Positions 31,974 to 40,439 of a stretch of DNA of 64,000 bases are shown here, piece after piece. How positions within the stretch are numbered: the stretch's first letter is position 1; every line of letters starts with the position of its first letter. The position numbers and the translations under genes are program-made. The notes below the pieces were generated by a model. The model searched no databases and had not been told where the DNA came from. It worked only from the letters and a program-made list of their open reading frames with translations. This stretch comes from Nocardioides sp. zg-DK7169 (GTDB lineage Bacteria; Actinomycetota; Actinomycetes; Propionibacteriales; Nocardioidaceae), in the NCBI RefSeq assembly GCF_013155365.1, contig NZ_JABJRA010000006.1:186001-250000 (forward strand). The letters are read 5' to 3'.

Positions 31974-33599
31974 TCAGCGCTCGACCACCACGTGCTCGTT
32001 CGGGACGCAGTGCGTCATGGTGATGCCCTCGACGTCGCGCGGCCCGTTCTTGCCGAGGTTCGCGGCTCGGGCCTGCTCCTCCTCGCTGAGGGTCTGGGTC
32101 GCCAGCGGCGGCAGCCCCCGGACGTCGTCGGCGCTGATGCCGAGGCCGTCGCCGACGCGCTGGCCCAGCTCGTCGTCGCACATGAAGAAGTGCCAGACCA
32201 TCCGCTCCTGGACCTCACGGGTGGCCTCGGAGACGTTGGCGACGAAGTTGGCGACCAGGTCGTCCTTCTCCCACTGCTCCATCAGCTGGTAGCGCTGACC
32301 GGCCTGCTTGTAGTCGTTGGTGCGGGGGAGACGGGCGCGGGTGAGCGGGCCGTTGATCTCGTGATGGCTCTCCACGGGCCCGGGCTTGTCCGCCTCCTGC
32401 AGGCCGCCCATGGTCGAGGGCTCGTAGTTGACGTGCGGGTTCTGCCCGGGCGCCAGGTCCACCTGGTAGCTCATCTCGCCGCCGCGCTGGTTGGTGTGGA
32501 CCGTGGCGTTCTTGGGCGAGTTGACCGGCAGCTGGAGGTAGTTCGGGCCCACCCGGTAGCGCTGGGTGTCGCTGTAGGAGAAGGTCCGCCCGACCAGCAT
32601 CTTGTCGTCGGAGAAGTCCAGGCCGTCGACGAGGACGCCGGTGCCGAACGCGATCTGCTCGTTCTGGTTGTGGTGGTCGCTGACGTTGGAGGTCAGCGTC
32701 ATCGTCCCCACGTGGTAGGGCTCGAAGAGCTCCTCCGGCCACACCTTGGTGTCGTCCAGCGGGTCGAAGTCGAGCTCGGGGTGCTCGTGGTCCTCCATCA
32801 GCTGCACGTAGAGGTCCCACTGGGGGTGCTCGCCGCGCTCGATCGCCTCGTAGAGGTCCTTCGAGGCGTGCCCGAGGTCGCCGGCCTGGATGTTCGCGGC
32901 GTCGGCCTCGGTCAGGGACTTCACCCCCTGCTTGGGGTACCAGTGGTACTTGACCAGGTGGGAGACGCCCTCGGCGTTGACCCACTTGTAGGTGTTCACG
33001 CCGAAGCCCTGCATGTGGCGGTAGTCCGACGGGATCCCGCGGGGGCTGAAGAGGTTCACCAGCATGTGCATCGACTCCGGGGTCTGCGACATGAAGTCGA
33101 AGATCCGGGCCGGCTCCTGGCGGAAGGTCACCGGGTCCGGCTTGAGGGAGTGGATGACGTCGGGGAACTTGATGGCGTCGCGGATGAAGAAGACGCCGAG
33201 GTTGTTGCCGACGAGGTCCCAGTTGCCGTCCTCGGTGTAGAACTTCACCGCGAAGCCGCGCGGGTCGCGCGCCGCCTCGGAGGAGTCGCGGCCCCCGATC
33301 ACGGTGGAGAAGCGGATCGCGAGGTCGGTGCGCTTCCCGGCCTGGAGCACCTTGGCCCGGGTGTAGCGCTCGATCGGCTCCCCGTTGACGGTGCCGGTCG
33401 CCTCGAAGTGGCCGAAGGCGACCGCGCCGCGGGCGTGGACCACCCGCTCGGGGATCCGCTCGCGGTCGAAGTGGGAGACCTTTTCCAAGAAGTGGTAGTT
33501 CTCCAGCGTCGCGGGCCCGCGGGCCCCGACGGTGCGCTGGTTCTGGTTGTCGTAGACGGGGTGACCCTGGCGGGTCGTGAGCTTGCGCTCGTCGCTCAT
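31974..33599 (-). CDS. katA: Monofunctional heme catalase
   Basis: A 541-residue monofunctional catalase that splits hydrogen peroxide into water and oxygen. The active-site His55 lies in [16 protein letters not shown], the distal Asn in [14 protein letters not shown], and the proximal heme-ligand Tyr near residue 341 in [12 protein letters not shown]. The N-terminal [18 protein letters not shown] is typical, and the length fits the small-subunit or slightly extended type, without the large-subunit C-terminal domain. Its ATG overlaps the stop of the upstream Fur-family gene (ATGA), so synthesis is translationally coupled to its repressor. Peroxide induction is therefore expected, as for furA-katG and catR-catA pairs. 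Confidence 0.95.
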   Translation of the reverse strand: MSDERKLTTRQGHPVYDNQNQRTVGARGPATLENYHFLEKVSHFDRERIPERVVHARGAVAFGHFEATGTVNGEPIERYTRAKVLQAGKRTDLAIRFSTVIGGRDSSEAARDPRGFAVKFYTEDGNWDLVGNNLGVFFIRDAIKFPDVIHSLKPDPVTFRQEPARIFDFMSQTPESMHMLVNLFSPRGIPSDYRHMQGFGVNTYKWVNAEGVSHLVKYHWYPKQGVKSLTEADAANIQAGDLGHASKDLYEAIERGEHPQWDLYVQLMEDHEHPELDFDPLDDTKVWPEELFEPYHVGTMTLTSNVSDHHNQNEQIAFGTGVLVDGLDFSDDKMLVGRTFSYSDTQRYRVGPNYLQLPVNSPKNATVHTNQRGGEMSYQVDLAPGQNPHVNYEPSTMGGLQEADKPGPVESHHEINGPLTRARLPRTNDYKQAGQRYQLMEQWEKDDLVANFVANVSEATREVQERMVWHFFMCDDELGQRVGDGLGISADDVRGLPPLATQTLSEEEQARAANLGKNGPRDVEGITMTHCVPNEHVVVER

Positions 33600-34147
33600 G
33601 GCGTCGTCCTTCCGGTGCTGGTCGTGGATGTCCTGTCCGAGTCTGTGCGGAGGTCGCTGGGCCGGCCGTGGGACTGGCCGTGGGACTGGCCGTGGGACTG
33701 GCCGAGGGGGTGGTCGTCGGGCGCGGACGCGCACGCCGCGCACAGGCCCCAGAACACGATCTCGGCCTCGTCGAGGACGAAGCCGTGGGTGTCGTCCGGG
33801 GTCAGGCAGGGCGCGGAACCGGTCGCGCAGTCGAGGTCGCTGACGACCCCGCAGGAGCGGCAGGTGACGTGGTGGTGGTTGTCGCCCACGCGGCTCTCGT
33901 AGCGCGACCCCGAGCCCGGCAGGTCGAGGCGGCGTACCGCCCCGATCCGGGTCAGCGCCTCCAGGCAGTCGTACACACCCTGGGTGGAGACCTTGCCGAT
34001 CCGCGCCCGCACCCGGTCGGCCACCTGCGCGACCACCAGGTGCTCGTGGGTGCGCTGGGCGTCGTCGAGCACGGACAGGACCGCCACCCGGGGGCGGGTG
34101 ACGCGGAGTCCGGCTGCGCGCAGCCGGTCTTCGGGGCGGATCATCAT
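33596..34147 (-). CDS. Fur-family peroxide-type repressor (FurA/CatR/PerR-like) with repeat tail
   Basis: A 183-residue regulator. The winged helix is [20 protein letters not shown] through [15 protein letters not shown]. The metal-sensing region has [19 protein letters not shown] and a second CAAC pair for structural zinc. Position before catalase points to a peroxide sensor of the FurA/CatR group. The C-terminus departs from the family: four Gly-Gln-Ser-His-like units ([11 protein letters not shown]) from a 12-bp DNA repeat, then a Ser/Thr/Arg-rich tail that ends inside the katA start codon. A weak palindrome (TGGA-N5-TCCA, 34163-34175) stands 16 bp before the ATG as a possible operator. 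Of the two adjacent ATGs, 34147 is listed; 34144 is possible. Confidence 0.88.
   Translation of the reverse strand: MMIRPEDRLRAAGLRVTRPRVAVLSVLDDAQRTHEHLVVAQVADRVRARIGKVSTQGVYDCLEALTRIGAVRRLDLPGSGSRYESRVGDNHHHVTCRSCGVVSDLDCATGSAPCLTPDDTHGFVLDEAEIVFWGLCAACASAPDDHPLGQSHGQSHGQSHGRPSDLRTDSDRTSTTSTGRTTP
33664..33704. repeat. 12-bp in-frame tandem repeat inside the Fur-family gene
   Basis: GGCCGTGGGACT occurs three times in a row (33664, 33676, 33688) with a partial fourth copy. On the coding strand it encodes repeated Gly-Gln-Ser-His. Copy-number change would keep the frame. Confidence 0.85.
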
Positions 34148-34209
34148 TTGGCGGTACCCGTCTGGAACCACTCCAAACAAGGCGGCCGCGCTGGAGGCTG
34201 TCCGAGGGG

Positions 34210-34896
34210 TCAGGTGTCGCGCAGCTCGTAGAGGCGGCGCCCGCTGGGGACCACGTCGATGTCGCGGTCGGCGCCCATCCGCCGCACCGAGGCCATCAGC
34301 GCGCGGACCCGGCGCGCGAGCTCCGCGTCGTCGCCCTCGCTGCCGTGGAAGGCGTGCCGGTCGTGGACCGCCTCCGGGACGAACAGCTCCTCCACCACGG
34401 CGGCCACGTCGGTCCCCTCGGGGGTGAGGCAGCCCCGCACGATGTTCTGCACGTAACCGAACGTCGCCTGGGTGCGGATCGCGACGCCGGTGTGGTCGAC
34501 CTGCCAGATCCGCAGCCACTCCTCGTAGGGCAGCTCCTCGGGACGGCGCAGCAGCGCCACCTGGGCCAGCGCGTCGGCCCGGCTCCCGTCCCACGTCTCG
34601 GGCGGGTCCAGACGACGGCGCTCCTCGACGCGCCAACCGTCGACCCGGTCGACCCCGGCCACGCCGCAGAGCGCGGCGGTGAGCAGGTCGGCATCGGGGT
34701 CCTCGCCCCACACGCTCACGACCGCGCCGACGTGGGCGCCGCCCGAGGCGATCCGCATGGCGTCGGTGACCTCCTCGTCGTCGAGGTTGAGCTGGAGCCG
34801 CTCGGCGCCGGCGTCGCGGAGCCGGTCGTGCAGCCGCGGGGCGCGCAGCACCGAGGACAGGTCGCGGCCCCGCACGGCGTACATCAGCTTGGTCAT
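34210..34896 (-). CDS. EthD domain-like protein, unknown function
   Basis: A 228-residue soluble protein with two similar alpha/beta halves: [15 protein letters not shown] through [14 protein letters not shown], and [20 protein letters not shown] through [14 protein letters not shown]. The second half has the pattern of EthD/dimeric ferredoxin-like barrels (short strand, YVQN strand, acidic loop). The EthD assignment is moderate; no substrate can be named. The ATG is seven bases after TACGGT on its strand (34909 to 34904), which suggests a leaderless mRNA. It lies 62 bp upstream of the Fur-family gene on the same strand, and may be transcribed into that operon if no terminator intervenes; I see none. 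Confidence 0.6.
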   Translation of the reverse strand: MTKLMYAVRGRDLSSVLRAPRLHDRLRDAGAERLQLNLDDEEVTDAMRIASGGAHVGAVVSVWGEDPDADLLTAALCGVAGVDRVDGWRVEERRRLDPPETWDGSRADALAQVALLRRPEELPYEEWLRIWQVDHTGVAIRTQATFGYVQNIVRGCLTPEGTDVAAVVEELFVPEAVHDRHAFHGSEGDDAELARRVRALMASVRRMGADRDIDVVPSGRRLYELRDT

Positions 34897-34903
34897 GGCG
34901 GTG

Positions 34904-34909
34904 ACCGTA
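34904..34909 (-). promoter_or_regulatory. -10 element TACGGT of a leaderless promoter
   Basis: Read on the minus strand, TACGGT ends seven bases before the ATG at 34896. No Shine-Dalgarno is present. Confidence 0.45.
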
Positions 34910-35029
34910 GCGTCTCGCGGGCGTCGGCGTGGCTCCACAGCGCAGGACGGCGGACGGTTCGACGGGCACCGACGCCGGGAAGGGTGGGGGACAGCGTCCT
35001 CTCGGACGACGCCGGACCCAGGAGTCGCC

Positions 35030-35557
35030 GTGCCCCATCCGTTCGACCTCCCGCAGCGCCTGTGCCTCACGCCCGCCTTCGACGCCCGCGAGCGCGCGGT
35101 GCTGGCGGGGTTCGCCACCGGTGCCGTCCGGAGGGTCTGGCCCGGTCAGCCCGGTGCGCGCTCCCCGTGGACGGTCTGCGCGGACGGCTGTTGCCTGATG
35201 CTGAGCGACCGGGTCGGGCCGGACACAGCGGCGCTCTGGCTGCGCTTCCTGCTGCGCGAGCTCGTCGCCCCGCGCTCGGAGGCGGCGCGTCGACGCGCCG
35301 AGGCCGCCGGCCTGGTGCCGCACCGGGTGGACGGTCGGGTGCTCGTCGCCCGCGACCAAGGCGAGCCCGGGGAGGCAGGGGAGCCGCGGGGCGCCGCGGG
35401 CGCGGGTCCGCCGCGGCTGATCCGGGTCGCCGACAGCCGGGTGCGTGAGCTGGCGCTCGACGACGAGCTCGTGGCGCTCGACGAGCGCCGTCGCCCGGCC
35501 GGCCGGGCCGAGGTCGTCGACCTGGGGCGCCACCGGGTGGGGGAGGAGCCGGACTGA
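35030..35557 (+). CDS. Hypothetical protein, 175 residues
   Basis: I recognise no family. The protein begins PHPFDLPQRLCLTPAFDARE, carries a CADGCCLML segment near residue 50, a helix WLRFLLRELVAPRSEAARRR, a variable Gly/Pro/Glu-rich linker at about 100-125, and a charged C-terminal part (RVRELALDDELVALDERRR). No signal peptide or membrane span is seen. The GTG start is supported by AGGAG seven bases upstream. It diverges from the EthD-like gene and ends 31 bp from the convergent TfoX-like gene. Third-position GC bias is strong, so I take it as a real gene. Confidence 0.6.
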   Translation: MPHPFDLPQRLCLTPAFDARERAVLAGFATGAVRRVWPGQPGARSPWTVCADGCCLMLSDRVGPDTAALWLRFLLRELVAPRSEAARRRAEAAGLVPHRVDGRVLVARDQGEPGEAGEPRGAAGAGPPRLIRVADSRVRELALDDELVALDERRRPAGRAEVVDLGRHRVGEEPD

Positions 35558-35588
35558 GCCGCGTCGCCCAGCCGGCCGCCCGGCCGGA

Positions 35589-35936
35589 TCAGCGGAGGTC
35601 GGTCCCTCTCTCGGCGCGGTGCGCCAGGACGGCGTCCATCCAGAAGCGCAGCTCGTGGTCCTTGCCGAGCGCCTCCCGGTCGACGGCGATCCACCCCTCG
35701 CCCATCGAGCGGCCCGCGCCCATCTCGGCCCGGCGCGCGCCGGGTGCCCCGAGGTAGTCGGCGTCCCGGCCGGGCGACACCCGCACGAGCAGCGCGCCGC
35801 CGCCGGCCGAGACGCAGGCGACCATCGCGTCGTCGACCATGAACGCGAGACCCCCGAACATCTTCACCTCGCGGACGTCCCCCGCCCCGGCCACGGCGTC
35901 GCGGACCCGCGCGGCGAGCTCGGCGTCGTGGGCCAC
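35589..35936 (-). CDS. TfoX N-terminal domain protein
   Basis: A 115-residue protein made up of the TfoX/Sxy N-terminal domain alone. The family signature is VREVKMFGGLAFMVDDAMVA, with LLVRVSPGRDADYLGAPGAR and MGEGWIAVDREAL further on. In gammaproteobacteria the full-length protein activates competence with CRP, but the stand-alone actinobacterial form has no known role and lacks the C-terminal half. GTG 35936 has AAGGAG at good distance; the frame extends upstream to 35999 but without a site. It lies 92 bp downstream of mug on the same strand. Confidence 0.82.
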   Translation of the reverse strand: MAHDAELAARVRDAVAGAGDVREVKMFGGLAFMVDDAMVACVSAGGGALLVRVSPGRDADYLGAPGARRAEMGAGRSMGEGWIAVDREALGKDHELRFWMDAVLAHRAERGTDLR

Positions 35937-36027
35937 GGCGGTCTCCTTCCGGCGGGTTCGGTGAGGTCGATCCTCCGCGCCGACGGGGAGCTGCGCCACC
36001 CGGATTCGGGGGATGTGGCGGTCTGGC

Positions 36028-36633
36028 TCAGTCGCGGAGCACGCCGGCGGCGCGGGCCGGGGCGGCGTACGCCTCGGCGAGGGAGGCCACGGTCTCGTGG
36101 GCGTTGAGGCCGCTGGGGTTCGGCACCACCCACAGCTCTGCGCCCGCGAGCGGCTCCGGCTGCTTGCCGAGCACCGCCTTGGGCAGCCCGAACGCGGCGC
36201 GGTACGCCGTGATCCCGGCGATCGCCACCACGGCCGGCCGATGCTGGCGGATCGTCTCGACCAGCAGCTCGCCGCCCTCGCGCAGCTCCTCCCGGCTCAG
36301 CTCGGAGGCCTTCGCCGTGGCCCGCCGCACGACGTTGGTGATCCCGATGCCGCGCTCCCGGAGCCGGTCGCGGTCCTCCTCGTCCATGCCGTTCGCCGGA
36401 TCGATGGGGTGCTCGATGATCCCGGCGCGCAGCAGGGCGGGGTAGAAGCGGTTGCCGGGGTGGGCGAAGTGGGTGCGGGTGGCGGCGGTCCACAGGCCGG
36501 GGTTGATGCCGACGAACAGCAGGCGCAGCCCGCCGGGATCCGGCATCAGGTCGGGCACCTCGGCGTCGCGGAAGGACTCCAGCTCCGCGCGGGTGAACGT
36601 GGTCCGGGCAGGGCGGGCGGGTCGGTCGCTCAC
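36028..36633 (-). CDS. mug: G/U mismatch-specific DNA glycosylase (Mug)
   Basis: A 201-residue Mug/TDG-type glycosylase that removes uracil or ethenocytosine opposite guanine from DNA in base-excision repair. Motif 1, GINPGLWTAATRTHFAHPGN, holds the catalytic Asn of the Mug family and the base-binding His/Phe, and the intercalation motif is NPSGLNAHET near the C-terminus. The length fits bacterial Mug with a short N-terminal extension rich in Arg and Pro. GTG start at 36633. The gene is preceded on its strand by the coupled protease/glycosidase pair with about 50 bp between, so co-transcription is possible but functionally unexplained. Confidence 0.93.
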   Translation of the reverse strand: MSDRPARPARTTFTRAELESFRDAEVPDLMPDPGGLRLLFVGINPGLWTAATRTHFAHPGNRFYPALLRAGIIEHPIDPANGMDEEDRDRLRERGIGITNVVRRATAKASELSREELREGGELLVETIRQHRPAVVAIAGITAYRAAFGLPKAVLGKQPEPLAGAELWVVPNPSGLNAHETVASLAEAYAAPARAAGVLRD

Positions 36634-36684
36634 GCCGGCAGCCTGCCACGCGGGCCGGGGCCGGCCCGGGGCGGGTCGACGCGG

Positions 36685-37968
36685 TCAGGGGGCCGGGACG
36701 CTCAGCACCGCGAGGGCGTTCGCCACCCGGCGCTCGGCGCCGTCGGAGGGCCGGTTCGCCACGTCGTACAGACCGGGGGTCCGCGTGACCGCGAGGGTCG
36801 AGGAGCCGCCGCCGTCGAGGTTGAGCGCCGCCTCGGCACCGAGCTCGGTCATCATCGCGGCGAGCTCGACCATCGTCAGGCCGCGGCTGTGGCCGTCCTG
36901 GCGCCCGTCGACGACCAGCAGGAGCAGCTCGCGGGTGTCGCGGTCGATGCCGACGGCGGTGCGGGGGTGCATCTCGACGTCGTCGACCACCTGCGTCCGG
37001 CCGCCCTGCAGGAGCACCTTGTTGCCCCCGATGGCCAGGCGCGGGCGTCCGGCGAGGTGCCAGCGCACATCGATGCGCTGCCCGGGACGCAGGGTCGCGA
37101 GCCGCTTGGCGCCGGCGCCGCGGCCGACGAGCAGGCGACCGCGGATCGGCTGGTTCGCGCTCAGCACCGTGCGGTTGGCGACGACGCGGCCCTGACGGAG
37201 CTCCACGACGCGCACGTTGCGGCGCTGGCCGCCGGTGACGCGGTGGCCCGAGGTCGGGCCCCAGGCGGGGGTGTAGACGCCGATCCCGCCGGCCGCGACC
37301 CGGGGCGAGTTGACGTTGGTGACCGCCCAGGCCGGGCGTTGGGGGATGCGCGCGCGCAGTGGCACGGTGCCGATCCGGGGGACGCCCCGGGCGTCGAGGT
37401 AGAAGGCGCTGTTCCAGCCCGACCGCGGCGCGTGGCGCACGCCGGCGTCCGCGGGCCGGCCCACGCCGAGCGGAGCGCCGGTGCGCCCGATGTCGAAGAA
37501 GTCGCCGTTGACCCCGGCGAGCGCGCCGCGGCGGGCGAGCAGCTCGGAGACCGGAGAGGTCGACGCGACCGGTCCGGGGCCCGCGTAGTCGAGCCGGACC
37601 CGCGGGTTGCGCCACTTCACCGACAGCAGCGACGCGGCCACCCGGCCGCGGGCGTCGGTCTGGGACCAGGTGGTGAGGCGTACGCCGGGGGCGAGCCGCT
37701 CGACCACCGGCTCGGAGCGGACCGGTTCGGTGCGCAGCGATCGCGGGACCTGCGGGGCGCGCGGGCCGACGACCCCGTCGGAGGAGTGGCGCGGGAGCGC
37801 GTGGGTGTCGCCGGCGGACGCAGTCGCGGTCGCCGTGGGTGTCGCGCCGGCAGTCGCCGAGCCGGGCAGCGTGGTGAGGACCAGGCAGGCGGAGGCGACG
37901 AGCGCAGGCAGCAGCGTGCGGAGACGGTGCTGTCGGGGGTGAGCGCCGCGCCGGTGGCGTCGGCTCAT
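36685..37968 (-). CDS. Secreted phosphodiester glycosidase (NAGPA domain)
   Basis: A 427-residue exported protein. After a basic start, residues about 18-41 form a signal peptide (LLPALVASACLVLTTLPGS). The C-terminal half is the phosphodiester glycosidase (NAGPA/YdcQ-like) domain: GVNGDFFDIGRTGAPLGV, then RTAVGIDRDTRELLLLVVDG and the metal-site motif LNLDGGGSSTLAV. Bacterial members are exodomain enzymes that act on N-acetylglucosamine phosphodiesters such as wall teichoic acid or surface glycan linkages. Its start codon overlaps the stop codon of the upstream metalloprotease (ATGA), so the two form a translationally coupled pair whose products both work outside the membrane. Confidence 0.88.
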   Translation of the reverse strand: MSRRHRRGAHPRQHRLRTLLPALVASACLVLTTLPGSATAGATPTATATASAGDTHALPRHSSDGVVGPRAPQVPRSLRTEPVRSEPVVERLAPGVRLTTWSQTDARGRVAASLLSVKWRNPRVRLDYAGPGPVASTSPVSELLARRGALAGVNGDFFDIGRTGAPLGVGRPADAGVRHAPRSGWNSAFYLDARGVPRIGTVPLRARIPQRPAWAVTNVNSPRVAAGGIGVYTPAWGPTSGHRVTGGQRRNVRVVELRQGRVVANRTVLSANQPIRGRLLVGRGAGAKRLATLRPGQRIDVRWHLAGRPRLAIGGNKVLLQGGRTQVVDDVEMHPRTAVGIDRDTRELLLLVVDGRQDGHSRGLTMVELAAMMTELGAEAALNLDGGGSSTLAVTRTPGLYDVANRPSDGAERRVANALAVLSVPAP

Positions 37969-38903
37969 CCGCAGCCCACCGCGCCCAGCCGGGCGAGGCC
38001 CTCGAGGTCGCCGGGACCGAAGTCGTCCTGCCCCACGCTGTCCTCGTACATCAGCTCGCTCCGGTCGTCCACGTGTCCCAGCCCGAGCACGTGCGCGAGC
38101 TCGTGCATGAGGATGGCACGCATCGTGTCCTCGCCGCCGCGGCGTGCGTCGAGCTCGTCGTACAGGCCGACGTCGAGGGTGACCGAGCCGGTGATGTAGC
38201 GGCGCTTGCCGCTCTGCTCGACGTAGGTGCTGCCGCCGAGGCCGGCGACCTCACCGGCCAGCTGGGGCACCTCCTCGGGCGAGGCCCAGCCGATCAGGAC
38301 GGGGGAGGGACGCCCGAAGCCGTTGATGCGGCCGGTGAAGTCGCGGTCGTCGGTGGTGCCCTCGTCCTCGAAGACGAAGCCGCTCGCGGTGCTGACCCGC
38401 TCGACGGACTCCTCCACCAGGCGCTCCCAGTCCTCGGGGGCGCCCTCGGGGTTCACGACGTAGCGGATCGGGCGGCACCGGTTCCAGGCGACCGGGTCGT
38501 CGCTGCCGGGCTGGGTGGCGGCGAAGGAGTACTCCCCGTCGGTCGTGATCCCGACGCTCTCGGCGAGCGCCCCGTCGAGGCCGACGACCTCGCGCAGGCG
38601 CTGTCCCGCGCCGGAGGGGTCCAGCAGGAAGACCCCGAGGATGATCATCGCGACGATCACGAGGCCGGGGAGCACAGGTCCGCGCTCCTTGCGCTCCGCG
38701 CGTGCGGTCTTGCGCGCGCGGGAGCGGTGCCGGCGCCCGTGGACCGGCAGCGGGATCGGCGCGTGCGTCTGCGGGTGCTCGCCGAGGGAGCGGATGGCGT
38801 CGTCGACGCCGCGGTCCTCACGTGCCAGCGCCTCCAGCTCGCGATCGAGCTCGCGCGCCCATCGCCGCTGCTCGCGCCGCTCCCGGAATCCCACCTCGCC
38901 CAT
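37965..38903 (-). CDS. Membrane-anchored matrixin-like zinc metalloprotease
   Basis: A 312-residue protein with a cytoplasmic basic N-terminal half (about 90 residues), one membrane segment near residues 95-115 (LPGLVIVAMIILGVFLL), and an outer metalloprotease domain. The zinc signature HELAHVLGLGHVDD (HExxHxxGxxH/D) sits near residue 266, and the Met-turn is probably SELMYED just after it. This is the metzincin (matrixin, M10-like) pattern; no propeptide Cys switch is apparent. Substrates are unknown. ATG 38903 lacks a clear Shine-Dalgarno. It is the first gene of an operon with the phosphodiester glycosidase, overlapping by four bases. Confidence 0.85.
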   Translation of the reverse strand: MGEVGFRERREQRRWARELDRELEALAREDRGVDDAIRSLGEHPQTHAPIPLPVHGRRHRSRARKTARAERKERGPVLPGLVIVAMIILGVFLLDPSGAGQRLREVVGLDGALAESVGITTDGEYSFAATQPGSDDPVAWNRCRPIRYVVNPEGAPEDWERLVEESVERVSTASGFVFEDEGTTDDRDFTGRINGFGRPSPVLIGWASPEEVPQLAGEVAGLGGSTYVEQSGKRRYITGSVTLDVGLYDELDARRGGEDTMRAILMHELAHVLGLGHVDDRSELMYEDSVGQDDFGPGDLEGLARLGAVGCG

Positions 38904-39018
38904 GATGCCGGGTCTGTGTCCACAGGTGGTCAGGATGGGGGGTTCCGTACGCCCGATCCGCCGGTAGTTTGCCGGTGGGCGTCCCGGTCCGGGTCCCCAC
39001 CGGCTCTCGGAGGCTGAC

Positions 39019-39585
39019 ATGAGACGTGCGTGTCTGGTGGTCGCGGCCGCCGTCCTGGTGGCGAGCTCCTCGGCCTGCTCGGAGGATCCCGAGGAGAAGG
39101 CCGACCCTGCCCCGGCGCCCACCCCCACGGCCACCACCACCCCGGCCGCCGCCGGCCCGGTCGAGCCGACGCTGCCCCCGGAGGCGGAAGGGGACGACGC
39201 CGCGGCTGCGGAGGCGTTCGTGGAGTACTTCTGGGCGATGGTGAAGTACGCCGAATCCGGCCAAGACATCCACGCGCTTCGCCGGCTGATGTCCGAGCAT
39301 TGTGAAGGTTGCGGTGGCGGGATTAGATTTCTTCGCGAAGTGTTTCGGGATGGTGGCCGCATCGAAGGGGGAGACGTCGTGCTTTCCCGTTTCGAAACTA
39401 CGGAACTGCGAAGCGGGCCCGCCATTCTGCATGAGGTTCGGGTTGATATCACCAGCACTCGCCAGGTTGTTTCTTACGCTTCTGATCGAGAAGAGCAAGT
39501 GTTTCCCGCCGGGACCGTGCGAAACCGATTCATCGTGATCAAGCACGACGGGCAGTGGCTCATGGATCGGTGGGAAGTGCTGTGA
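39019..39585 (+). CDS. Lipoprotein, DUF6318-like
   Basis: A 188-residue protein with a lipoprotein signal peptide (CLVVAAAVLVASSSACS; lipobox cysteine at residue 20), a Pro/Thr/Ala-rich linker to about residue 65, and a domain beginning AAAEAFVEYFWAMVKYAESG with a CEGC pair and RNRFIVIKHDGQWLM near the end. That domain resembles DUF6318, found in many nocardioform lipoproteins and of unknown role. From about 39250 the GC content falls to 52-60%, while the first third is above 70%. The change lies in the middle of the gene. The stop overlaps the next start codon (GTGA), so the pair is translationally coupled. Confidence 0.78.
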   Translation: MRRACLVVAAAVLVASSSACSEDPEEKADPAPAPTPTATTTPAAAGPVEPTLPPEAEGDDAAAAEAFVEYFWAMVKYAESGQDIHALRRLMSEHCEGCGGGIRFLREVFRDGGRIEGGDVVLSRFETTELRSGPAILHEVRVDITSTRQVVSYASDREEQVFPAGTVRNRFIVIKHDGQWLMDRWEVL

Positions 39586-40409
39586 ACCCCTTACTCCTCG
39601 CGGCCGTACTCGCCTTGAGCGCGCCTCCCACGGTTGGCAATGGACCCGCGATGAGGAGCGACCCAGTTGACGTCGACGTCAAGACACATACGACGGGCAT
39701 CAACGTGGCAGCTCAGACGAGTTCGGGCCCGCTAGGTGGGAATCCGCAGCCAACTTCCGGATCATCCAACGAGGGTCCCCAAGGGACGTGGCATTCGGCC
39801 CCGACCTGTGCGATAGGAGGTTCGGCGACCTGTTACGAGGTCGTTCTCTGCCCGGACGGATCAACAATGCAGACGATCTGGTTCGAGTACTCCGACGGCA
39901 CGCTTGGGCCCCCCTACTCAAGTTGTCCTCAGGCCGAGGAAGCCGAGGACGTCGCCGAGCCCGTGGTGATCACGGCGGGGATGGCGGCGCAGGCGCTGCG
40001 GCAGGTGGACCTGCCGGCTTCCGAGCTGCAGGTGCAGCCGCCGGGTGGGCGGACGCTGGTCAACTTCGAGACCAACTTCTTCACCAGCGCCGACGCCTTG
40101 GACCGCACCGTCCGGCTGCTCGGGCAGCGGGTCGACCTGCGGATCCGGCCGGCGTCCTTCGAGTGGCGCTTCGGTGACGGGAGCACGCTGCGCACGCGCG
40201 AGGCGGGGGCGCCGTACCCCGACCTGCGGGTCACCCACTCCTACCTGCGCAAGGGCGCGGTCGCCGCGGCCGTGGACACGACCTACGAGGCGGACTTCCG
40301 GGTCAACGGTGGGCCTTGGGCGCCGGTCGCCGGGACGGTCACGATGACGGGTCCCGCGGTGGGGCTCGAGGTGGTGACGGCGACGCCGACGCTGATGGGC
40401 TATCGCTGA
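39582..40409 (+). CDS. Secreted protein with PKD-like domain
   Basis: A 275-residue exported protein. The N-terminus (NPLLLAAVLALSAPPTVG) is a signal peptide. Residues 25-110 are low-complexity and Cys-containing (SAPTCAIGGSATCYEVVLC), encoded by DNA of about 57-65% GC. From about residue 120 the DNA returns to more than 70% GC and encodes a conserved PKD-like beta domain: FEWRFGDGSTLRTRE, VTHSYLRKGA and YEADFRVNGGPWAPV. DUF6318-like/PKD pairs like this recur in Nocardioides genomes (recalled, not checked). GTG 39582 is coupled to the previous stop codon. Surface function is inferred; no catalytic motif is seen. Confidence 0.75.
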   Translation: MNPLLLAAVLALSAPPTVGNGPAMRSDPVDVDVKTHTTGINVAAQTSSGPLGGNPQPTSGSSNEGPQGTWHSAPTCAIGGSATCYEVVLCPDGSTMQTIWFEYSDGTLGPPYSSCPQAEEAEDVAEPVVITAGMAAQALRQVDLPASELQVQPPGGRTLVNFETNFFTSADALDRTVRLLGQRVDLRIRPASFEWRFGDGSTLRTREAGAPYPDLRVTHSYLRKGAVAAAVDTTYEADFRVNGGPWAPVAGTVTMTGPAVGLEVVTATPTLMGYR

Positions 40410-40427
40410 CCGGGCGGCCCCATGGCC

Positions 40428-40433
40428 TAGTCT
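40428..40433 (+). promoter_or_regulatory. -10 element TAGTCT of a leaderless promoter
   Basis: TAGTCT ends six bases before the GTG at 40440; no Shine-Dalgarno lies between them. Confidence 0.5.
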
Positions 40434-40439
40434 CGCGGC

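Noticed and set aside
34163..34175. TGGA-N5-TCCA as a definite Fur-family operator
   Set aside because: The arms are only four bases and the centre does not match a known Fur, PerR or CatR box. It is mentioned with the gene as a possibility only.
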